Below, one piece after another: positions 7,332 to 13,919 of a stretch of 16,124 nucleotides of DNA. A program made the position numbers and the translations under genes. The DNA lies in NCBI RefSeq assembly GCF_023229105.1, contig NZ_JALNZY010000049.1, positions 1 to 16,124 of the forward strand. Reading direction: 5' to 3'. Below the pieces are notes generated by a model. The model worked only from the letters and a program-made list of their open reading frames with translations. It searched no databases and was not told the DNA's origin. Each line of letters begins with the position of its first letter. The first letter of the stretch is position 1. This stretch comes from Sulfurimonas sp. (GTDB lineage Bacteria > Campylobacterota > Campylobacteria > Campylobacterales > Sulfurimonadaceae).

Positions 7332-7880
7332 GTGACACTTAGCAATCTGGAAAGAAAAATAATAGAAAACTCCATAAGAGATATAAAAGATTTTCCAAAA
7401 CCGGGCATTCTATTTAAAGATATAACAACTCTTTTAAATGACAAAGAAGCTTACGGGGTGTTGATGAACCATCTTTACCAAAGATATAAGGAGTATAACT
7501 TAGATTATATAGCAGGTATTGATGCTAGAGGTTTTATCTTTGGCGCAGCACTCGCACAGATGCTAGGGATTGGGTTTGTTCCGATTCGCAAAAAAGGAAA
7601 ACTCCCCTACACTACCATAAGTGAGAAATACTCTTTAGAATATGGCTTTGATGAGATAGAGGTGCACCTTGATGCTTTTAGTAAAATTCCAAATGCTCGT
7701 GTGCTTCTTATTGATGATTTAATTGCTACGGGAGGAACTGCAAACGCTGCTGCTAAGCTTATAAACCAAACTGGTGCATCTTGCGTTGAAGCATGTTTTA
7801 TTTTAAATCTCACTTTTTGTGGCGGTAGTGAAAAACTTCAAGAGATTACTCCTATATACTATTTAATCGAGGTAGAATAA
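7332..7880 (+). CDS. apt: adenine phosphoribosyltransferase
   Basis: Apt makes AMP from adenine and PRPP in purine salvage. The PRPP-binding signature VLLIDDLIATGGTANAA is intact, and the family motifs FPKPGILFKDITTLL near the N-terminus and AGIDARGFIFGAALA are present. The GTG at 7332 is chosen because AAGGA lies 7 bases before it and gives a 182-residue protein, the length I recall for C. jejuni Apt. An in-frame ATG at 7308 would add 8 residues and overlap the upstream gene with a weaker site. The stop codon overlaps the trpB ATG by one base (TAATG). Confidence 0.95.
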   Translation: MTLSNLERKIIENSIRDIKDFPKPGILFKDITTLLNDKEAYGVLMNHLYQRYKEYNLDYIAGIDARGFIFGAALAQMLGIGFVPIRKKGKLPYTTISEKYSLEYGFDEIEVHLDAFSKIPNARVLLIDDLIATGGTANAAAKLINQTGASCVEACFILNLTFCGGSEKLQEITPIYYLIEVE

Positions 7881-9082
7881 TGTATATCCCAAAACCTTCA
7901 AAATTTGATCCAAATACCAATGGGCACTTTGGTATGTTTGGCGGCAGATACGTTCCTGAAACGCTTATGCCGGCACTTTTAAAACTAGAACAAGAGTACA
8001 ATAACATCCGCTTTGATAAAGATTTTTGGACAGAGGTTGACTACTACTTGAAAGATTATGTCGGTCGCCCTTCCCCACTTTACTATGCTAAAAATATCTC
8101 TGAGGAACTCGGTGCAAAAATCTATCTAAAAAGAGAAGATTTAAACCATACGGGAGCGCATAAAATAAACAACGTTATTGCGCAAGGACTTATGGCGAAA
8201 AGACTTGGATATAAAAAAATAATCGCCGAAACAGGCGCAGGACAACACGGAGTTGCAACTGCTACTATCTGCGCGCTTTTAGATCTAGAGTGTGAAATAT
8301 TTATGGGTGCAAAAGATGTTGCACGTCAAGAGTTAAATGTTTTTCGCATGAAGCTTCTTGGTGCAAAAGTAAACTCTGTACAGAGTGGAAGTAAAACGCT
8401 CAAAGATGCCATGAATGACGCAATCCGTCACTGGGTAACAAATACAAGAGATACTTTTTACATTATAGGAACCGTTGCAGGTCCGCATCCCTACCCTATG
8501 ATGGTAAGAGATTTTCAGGCTATTATCGGCTATGAAGCAAGAGCCCAGATTTTAGAAAAAGAGAAACGACTGCCCGATCACGTCATAGCATGTATCGGCG
8601 GCGGCAGTAATGCAATAGGTATATTTCAGCACTTCTTAGAAGATGAAGCCGTTGAGTGTATCGGTATAGAAGCCGGCGGACGAGGTATTGGAAGCGGACA
8701 ACATGGATGCTCCATAAATCAAGGTCGCCCGGGTGTTTTACATGGTCAGATGAGCTACTTACTTCAAGATGATGACGGGCAGGTTATTGAAGCGCACTCT
8801 ATATCCGCTGGGCTTGACTATCCTGGAATCGGACCAGAACACTCATTTCACCATGACAACAAAACAGTAACATATGACCATGCAACAGATGAAGAAGCAT
8901 TAAGTGCATTTGTATGGCTCTCTCAAAAAGAGGGAATTATTCCAGCATTTGAAAGCGCACATGCAATAGCGTATCTTAAAAAGATGCCAAATATTAAAGA
9001 TAAACTTATTATTGTCAACCTCTCAGGTCGCGGAGACAAAGATATGATACAGGCTAAAGAGTTGCTAAATTTCGATAATTAA
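7880..9082 (+). CDS. trpB: tryptophan synthase beta subunit
   Basis: TrpB condenses indole with serine to give tryptophan, using PLP. At 400 residues it is the standard TrpB1 type. Motifs are GMFGGRYVPETLMPAL at 18-33, KREDLNHTGAHKINN at 84-98 with PLP lysine K95, AETGAGQHG with E117, the phosphate loop GGGSNAIG at 240-247, and AGLDYPGIGPEH at 310-321. All are intact. GAGG 8 bases upstream supports the ATG, which overlaps the apt stop. Normally trpB is followed by trpA, because the alpha subunit makes the indole and channels it; here pepA follows and no other trp gene is in view. TrpA must be elsewhere, or this copy uses free indole. Its neighbours also mean it is probably not under a trp attenuator. 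Confidence 0.96.
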   Translation: MYIPKPSKFDPNTNGHFGMFGGRYVPETLMPALLKLEQEYNNIRFDKDFWTEVDYYLKDYVGRPSPLYYAKNISEELGAKIYLKREDLNHTGAHKINNVIAQGLMAKRLGYKKIIAETGAGQHGVATATICALLDLECEIFMGAKDVARQELNVFRMKLLGAKVNSVQSGSKTLKDAMNDAIRHWVTNTRDTFYIIGTVAGPHPYPMMVRDFQAIIGYEARAQILEKEKRLPDHVIACIGGGSNAIGIFQHFLEDEAVECIGIEAGGRGIGSGQHGCSINQGRPGVLHGQMSYLLQDDDGQVIEAHSISAGLDYPGIGPEHSFHHDNKTVTYDHATDEEALSAFVWLSQKEGIIPAFESAHAIAYLKKMPNIKDKLIIVNLSGRGDKDMIQAKELLNFDN

Positions 9083-9099
9083 ACTAAAGAGGAAAATTT

Positions 9100-10512
9100 G
9101 TGAAAATTAAATTAATAGAAAAAAATATATCTGATATTGATTCAGAAGTAACGATAGAGTTCCTATCAAAAGATGAGCTAAGCGAACACAAAGAGGCAGA
9201 GATACTAAATAACGCCGGTTTTAAAGCAAAGCAGGACACTACCTGTTTTCTTTATGAAAAAGGTATTATTTTCTGCGGAGTTGATAGCAAAAAAAGCGAT
9301 GATATAAGAAGTGCTGCAGCGGCTATGATAAATATAGTAAAAGCCTCAAACTATAAATCTGCAAAAGTAAGCGCTCTTAGCAAATCGACGTTAACTGCTT
9401 TGGTTGAAGGTCTGGTTTTAGGCGCTTATGAGTTTAACGAATATAAATCAGAACCAAAAAAAGCAGCGCTAAAGGAGATTTTTATAGCATCAGATGAACT
9501 TGAATTTAGTGCCCTTAAAACTATTTTCAAAGAAGCTCTTATAGTAGCTAATGCTACATGTTTTACAAGAGATATTGTAAACAGAGCACCGCAAGAGGTA
9601 AATCCACAAACTTTATGCTCGCTTGCTCAAAAACTAGCTAGGGAGAACTCTCTTGAGTGTGAGATACTCCAAGAGGATGATTTAAAAAAACAGAAGATGA
9701 ACGCAATGCTTGCAGTTGGTCGTGCCTCTATTCACGGGAGTGCTTTAATCCACTTGTCATACAAACCGAGCAACCCTAAAAAAGTCATCTCGCTTGTTGG
9801 CAAAGGATTGACATATGACAGCGGTGGACTTAGCTTAAAACCTGCTACTTCAATGGTTACTATGAAGATGGATAAAGCGGGAGCTTGCGCAGTTCTTGGG
9901 GTAATAAAAGCAGTAAGTGAGCTAAAACTTGACATTGAAGTTCATGTATTTATCGGAGCAGTTGAGAATATGGTTGGCGGAGATGCATATAAACCTGATG
10001 ATGTGTTAGTCTCAAGAAGCAAAACCACAATCGAGGTAAGAAATACTGATGCTGAGGGACGTTTAGTTTTGGCAGATGTTTTAGACTATGCACAAGATGC
10101 CGTAAATGCAGACTATATCTTTGACTTTGCAACACTAACGGGTGCCTGTATGGTTGCTCTTGGACAGTACACCACTGGACTTATGGGTCACTCACATAAA
10201 CTAAAGCATGATATTTCTCGCACAAGCAGTGATGCGGGAGAGTTAATCGGTTCGCTACCATTTAACAAGCATCTTGAAAAACTTCTAAAGAGCGAAATTG
10301 CAGATATTAGCAATACCTCTTCAAAGCCTTACGGGGGAGCGATTACTGCAGGACTATTTTTAGACAGGTTTATCCGTAAGGAGAACAAAAAGAAGTGGAT
10401 GCACTTTGATATCGCAGGGAGTGCATATACTGAGACTCCATGGGATTGCAATGTTTATGGTGCAACTGGCGCAGGTGTTCGTCTTATGTGTGGGTATTTA
10501 AAAAACTTATAA
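9100..10512 (+). CDS. pepA: leucyl aminopeptidase (M17)
   Basis: This cytosolic dizinc aminopeptidase removes N-terminal residues from peptides. The C-terminal catalytic domain has every expected ligand: GKGLTYDSGGLSLKP with K235, D240 and K247, MKMDKAG with D258, and NTDAEGRL at 315-322 with D317, E319 and R321. These fall exactly 35 residues before their E. coli PepA counterparts as I know them, which shows a shorter N-terminal domain. Length is 470. Start is GTG with AGAGGA 7 bases upstream, 17 bases after trpB. PepA of E. coli also binds DNA in XerCD recombination; the shorter N-domain leaves that open here. It appears to be the last gene of the operon. Confidence 0.96.
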   Translation: MKIKLIEKNISDIDSEVTIEFLSKDELSEHKEAEILNNAGFKAKQDTTCFLYEKGIIFCGVDSKKSDDIRSAAAAMINIVKASNYKSAKVSALSKSTLTALVEGLVLGAYEFNEYKSEPKKAALKEIFIASDELEFSALKTIFKEALIVANATCFTRDIVNRAPQEVNPQTLCSLAQKLARENSLECEILQEDDLKKQKMNAMLAVGRASIHGSALIHLSYKPSNPKKVISLVGKGLTYDSGGLSLKPATSMVTMKMDKAGACAVLGVIKAVSELKLDIEVHVFIGAVENMVGGDAYKPDDVLVSRSKTTIEVRNTDAEGRLVLADVLDYAQDAVNADYIFDFATLTGACMVALGQYTTGLMGHSHKLKHDISRTSSDAGELIGSLPFNKHLEKLLKSEIADISNTSSKPYGGAITAGLFLDRFIRKENKKKWMHFDIAGSAYTETPWDCNVYGATGAGVRLMCGYLKNL

Positions 10513-10541
10513 GTAAAAAGTATTATTTCAGTTTGCATTAA

Positions 10542-10571
10542 TTGTTATTTATATATTATTAATGATATATA
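10542..10571 (+). promoter_or_regulatory. AT-rich promoter region of the signalling cassette, with dyad
   Basis: TTGTTA at 10542-10547 and TATATA at 10566-10571, 18 bases apart, form a plausible promoter. A near-perfect 20-base inverted repeat (10551-10570, one mismatched pair) overlaps the -10 and could bind a dimeric regulator. If the promoter is right, transcription begins near 10578, downstream of the first in-frame ATG of the next gene. No strong terminator is seen between pepA and this point, so read-through is possible. Confidence 0.35.
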
Positions 10572-10645
10572 AATATATTAAATTAATAAAATCTACAAAG
10601 CTATGTAATAGATGCTTAGGTTTGCATTGCACCAAAAGAGGCAGA

Positions 10646-11239
10646 TTGAATTTTACATTTTTAGAAGTTAACAACAAAGAGCTGCTAGAGAGAGTATTTG
10701 CTTTTAGATATAAAATACTCTTAGAAATATATCCTGCATATCTGGAAATATCAGGTTTTTCAGACACTAAAGAGTATGATAAGTATGACAGATACTCCAT
10801 ACATTTTACCGCACTGGATGAAGATGGTGAGATTTGTGCAAACGTAAGGCTAATACACCATTCTCCCATCGGCTACCCTACAGAAAACAGTATGGTTTTT
10901 GACAACAGTATGTTTGAGAGAGATAAGCTCGGCGAAATGTCAAGAATATTTGTAGATGCAAAATATAGAAATATAAAAACGACAAAGAAAATAATACAAG
11001 AGGTTAAAAGGTTCATGTATTTCAAAATGATGAATCTTGACATTGTATATACCTACGGCTCACTAGAAGAGAGCTTTTTGAGATTGCTTAGAATCTATAA
11101 AATGAATTATCAAACTATAGGTGAAAAACAAAAACATGAATTCTTTGGTCTGCGTTACCCATCTATCCTCTACACAGAACGTTTGGGCAATGACAATTCT
11201 GAAATCATAGAGCTCTACAAGAAGCAATATGAAACGTAA
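10646..11239 (+). CDS. LuxI/FeeM-like N-acyl amino acid or acyl-homoserine lactone synthase-type acyltransferase
   Basis: The protein (197 residues from the TTG at 10646) has the GNAT-type fold shared by LuxI autoinducer synthases, FeeM N-acyl amino acid synthases and exosortase-associated acyltransferases. Counting from the TTG it shows FRYKILLE (R21), the acidic motif EYDKYD (E43, D45, D48), NVRLI (R68) and GEMSR (E97, R100), which line up with the catalytic set R, D, D, R, E, R of LuxI/EsaI. The LuxI tryptophan is replaced, and the segment HHSPIGYPTEN looks more like FeeM-type enzymes, so an N-acyl amino acid product is at least as likely as an AHL. The TTG has AGAGG 4 bases upstream. An in-frame ATG at 10562 would add 28 residues with a CNRC motif but has no ribosome site. 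It overlaps the receptor gene by 11 bases. Substrate is unknown. Confidence 0.7.
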   Translation: MNFTFLEVNNKELLERVFAFRYKILLEIYPAYLEISGFSDTKEYDKYDRYSIHFTALDEDGEICANVRLIHHSPIGYPTENSMVFDNSMFERDKLGEMSRIFVDAKYRNIKTTKKIIQEVKRFMYFKMMNLDIVYTYGSLEESFLRLLRIYKMNYQTIGEKQKHEFFGLRYPSILYTERLGNDNSEIIELYKKQYET

Positions 11240-13298
11240 TATTTTATTTACTCTAAGCAGACGCTCTGTTATGCTTCTCATGCTTTACTTAACATCTCTA
11301 GGCGCCCAGAGCAATGATTTACTGGAGTCAATCTCCAGCGAGATGAAGCAGTTTAACGAAGTCGCAACCACCACAAAACAGAATGAAAATTACCAGCCAT
11401 ATATTATCTCGGTATTTCAAGGCGAAGAGCTTGAGAAGCTTGGTGTATTAAACCTAAAAGAAGCACTCCTGCTTGTTCCCGGTATCGATATGACAACGGA
11501 TAATTTTAATAATCAAACTCCTATATTTAGAGGCTCAAACTCTCTTTCATATGGTCAATCAAAACTCTTTATAGACGGCGTATCTGTAAACAATCTCTTC
11601 TTTGATGCTTACTCAGAATATCTCTCTTTCCCTATTGAGATGATTAAACGAATAGAGGTAGTAAGAGGGCCTGGAAGTAAAACTAATGGAATCAACGCTT
11701 ATGCTGGTTCTATCAATGTTATCACTTATGCAGAGGATTTTAAGGGATTTGAGTCCAGTGACAAGCTGGTTTTTAAGTACGGCTCATCCGACTATAAAAT
11801 GGGCGGTTTTTTTAAAACTCTAAAAACAGACGAGCTAAAGCTCTTTATAGATTTTTTCTATCAAGAGGATGATAAAAAACTTCCATCAGGTCCTGATGGT
11901 CTATCTCGTGGAGTTCTAGGTGCGAGCAATATACCACTCTCAAGATCCGGTGATGCTCCGGTGTGGCTTAAGGATTACTCACTAGGATTAAGCCTTGAGT
12001 ATAAAGATTTTTCTATAAAAGCAAGAATGCTGGAACATGAAAAAGGGAGTGCTTATGGCATCAACCTTGCACTGCCGCAAGATAGCGACCGAGTTAAACT
12101 GCCTAGCTACTATCTGGATCTTGACTACGACAAAAAAATTGGCGATTTTGAGTTAAATATAGATGCAGGTATAAAGTATGATGCATTTGATTCTTACTCT
12201 AAATTAGCTCCTGATGATTTAAATCTAAGCAATATAATTTTTTATGATGGAATATATGGAGAGCATTTTGCTGCTCAACGGACGCTCTATCACTCATTCT
12301 ATATTAAGTATGACGGATTTGATAAACATACTATTACTACAGGATACCGCCTTATAAGAGAAGAGACAATTGATATGATCTCAAAACTCTCAAACAGAGC
12401 AACGGGTGATGTTGAACTAGTTGACTATAGCGATACACTACCTTTTTTTGACAAAAATGCAAAGCGAAATATATTTATATTTTCACTCCAAGATGAGTTT
12501 TGGCTCAACAATAATCTTAGTTTTATATACGGCTTTAATTATGAAGAGACATCCTACAAGGATGCAGGAGTAGAGCCTAGAGTCTCCATGGTGTATCAGC
12601 TAGATGCAGAGAATATATTCAAAGCCATATATAGCCGTTCACACAGAAATACATCTTGGCAGGAGATGTTTACCATGAACAATCTTGCAAGAGTCGGCAA
12701 TACAGACTTACAACCTGAGATAGTGGATGCATTTGAAGCGGCATATATTAAAAAAATATCTAACGACTCTCATGTCAAAACAAATCTTTTCTATCTTTTA
12801 AACAAAGATCAGATATACAACTCATCTACTAGCCCAGAGTATAAAAATGCGATGGACAGTGATATTTATGGATTTGAAATAGAGTACAAAGGGAATATAT
12901 CCAATCTTGACCAACTCTATCTAAACTACTCCTATGTAACGGGAGAGTCCTATATCAAAGATGAGTATAGAAGCGAATCGCTCTCAAATGTTGCACACCA
13001 CTTAGCTAAAGGGTATTATATATATAACATAGGCAGAAAGTTGTCTCTTAGTACGACAGTCAAATATGTTGGCTCAAAAAGCAGAGTCTCTGGAGATACA
13101 CGTGAGAAAGTAAAAGCCTACTCTACCTTTGATACTGCTATGCGCTACAAAAACATAAAACATAATTTTAGTTTGACTTTTAGTATAAAAAACATATTTA
13201 ACAGCACTGTTAAATTTCCATCTGCAATAAATACATATTTACAAGACTATGAGCAAGAGCGCAGAACTTTTCTGGTAACTCTAAAGAAAGAGTTTTAA
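11229..13298 (+). CDS. TonB-dependent outer-membrane receptor
   Basis: This 689-residue protein has a signal peptide (about 1-26, LTSLGA then Q), a TonB-box-like stretch near EVATTT (44-49), and a plug domain from about 53 to 167 with VFQGEELEKLGV, LLLVPGIDM, PIFRG, LFIDGVSVN, IEVVRGPGS and GSINVIT. A long beta-barrel follows, ending in a C-terminal phenylalanine, the usual signal for outer-membrane assembly. No biosynthetic or uptake genes identify its ligand; siderophores, cobalamin and other small molecules are possible. Its ATG overlaps the acyltransferase gene, and its stop abuts the YfiR-like gene, so the three are co-translated. That context suggests a sensory as well as a transport role. 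Confidence 0.92.
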   Translation: MKRNILFTLSRRSVMLLMLYLTSLGAQSNDLLESISSEMKQFNEVATTTKQNENYQPYIISVFQGEELEKLGVLNLKEALLLVPGIDMTTDNFNNQTPIFRGSNSLSYGQSKLFIDGVSVNNLFFDAYSEYLSFPIEMIKRIEVVRGPGSKTNGINAYAGSINVITYAEDFKGFESSDKLVFKYGSSDYKMGGFFKTLKTDELKLFIDFFYQEDDKKLPSGPDGLSRGVLGASNIPLSRSGDAPVWLKDYSLGLSLEYKDFSIKARMLEHEKGSAYGINLALPQDSDRVKLPSYYLDLDYDKKIGDFELNIDAGIKYDAFDSYSKLAPDDLNLSNIIFYDGIYGEHFAAQRTLYHSFYIKYDGFDKHTITTGYRLIREETIDMISKLSNRATGDVELVDYSDTLPFFDKNAKRNIFIFSLQDEFWLNNNLSFIYGFNYEETSYKDAGVEPRVSMVYQLDAENIFKAIYSRSHRNTSWQEMFTMNNLARVGNTDLQPEIVDAFEAAYIKKISNDSHVKTNLFYLLNKDQIYNSSTSPEYKNAMDSDIYGFEIEYKGNISNLDQLYLNYSYVTGESYIKDEYRSESLSNVAHHLAKGYYIYNIGRKLSLSTTVKYVGSKSRVSGDTREKVKAYSTFDTAMRYKNIKHNFSLTFSIKNIFNSTVKFPSAINTYLQDYEQERRTFLVTLKKEF

Positions 13299-13844
13299 AT
13301 GAAAAAAATAGCTCTTCTTTTTTTTATTTTAGTAAGTTATGTTTATGGGTATACGTACAACAAGCTACTACTAAAAGCTCAAGCTTCGATTTTTCCAAAA
13401 ATTATAATGCTTGATAAAAAACTTTACGAAAAACTTGTTGATGGTAAGATTGTATACACTATTGTTTATGAGAAGAACGACTACTACACAGCTTCTGAGA
13501 TAGGTAGGTTTATTGAGGCAAACTATAAAAATGCCTCAACCAAATACGCTTATAAAATAAACTTGGTAGAGTTTTCAGAGTTCTCAAGCGAGACTGAGGC
13601 AACTGCTATTTACGTTCTTAATTCTAACAATCAAGTTCAAGAGCTTGTAGATTATGCAAAGAAGAAAGGGATTATTACATTTGCTTATGATATAAACTAT
13701 CTAAAAAGTGGTTTTTTATTTTCCTTGATGCTTGAAAAATCAGCCGTAATATATTTGAATAAAGATAATCTAAACAGCAATAAAATTGATTTTGTTGACT
13801 CACTTTACCAAATTGTTAACTTTCTTGATAAAAGTAGCGGCTAA
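13299..13844 (+). CDS. secreted YfiR-like (DUF4154-type) periplasmic protein
   Basis: The 181-residue protein has a clear signal peptide (about 1-17, ending VYG before YTYNKLL) and no transmembrane segment after it. The body resembles the YfiR/HmsC-like family: an early KAQASIFPKII helix, an IVYEKN strand, an IYVLNSNNQVQELVDYAKKKGIITF segment, a short loop with a GFLFSLMLEKSAVIYLN beta region, and a helical C-terminus. YfiR of Pseudomonas is a periplasmic inhibitor of the diguanylate cyclase YfiN. The match is by pattern, not by strong motifs, and a periplasmic substrate-binding relative is the main alternative. No cysteines are present, unlike classical YfiR with its disulfides. The ATG immediately follows the receptor stop, and a GGDEF-EAL gene follows. 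Confidence 0.6.
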   Translation: MKKIALLFFILVSYVYGYTYNKLLLKAQASIFPKIIMLDKKLYEKLVDGKIVYTIVYEKNDYYTASEIGRFIEANYKNASTKYAYKINLVEFSEFSSETEATAIYVLNSNNQVQELVDYAKKKGIITFAYDINYLKSGFLFSLMLEKSAVIYLNKDNLNSNKIDFVDSLYQIVNFLDKSSG

Positions 13845-13847
13845 GAT

Positions 13848-13919
13848 ATGAAATGGTCTTATTTGTATGATAAAATGTCTTCAAATAATCCGGCTAGGCA
13901 TCTTAAGGTATTTGCATGA
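13848..13919 (+). CDS. putative 23-codon leader ORF ahead of the GGDEF-EAL gene
   Basis: An ATG four bases after the YfiR-like stop opens a frame of 23 codons (begins MKWSYLYDKM, ends HLKVFA). It closes with a TGA that overlaps the ATG of the GGDEF-EAL gene in an ATGA arrangement, filling the gap almost exactly. The ribosome site before it is weak. It may be a coupling or regulatory leader peptide, or chance in a short gap. Confidence 0.3.
   Translation: MKWSYLYDKMSSNNPARHLKVFA

Noticed and set aside
10562..10645. Zinc-binding CNRC domain at the acyltransferase N-terminus
   Set aside because: It depends on an ATG with no ribosome site; only three cysteines are present and they are too close for a standard zinc ribbon.
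10513..10645. c-di-GMP riboswitch ahead of the signalling cassette
   Set aside because: No GEMM-type conserved core or GC stems are visible; the region is simple AT-rich promoter-like DNA.
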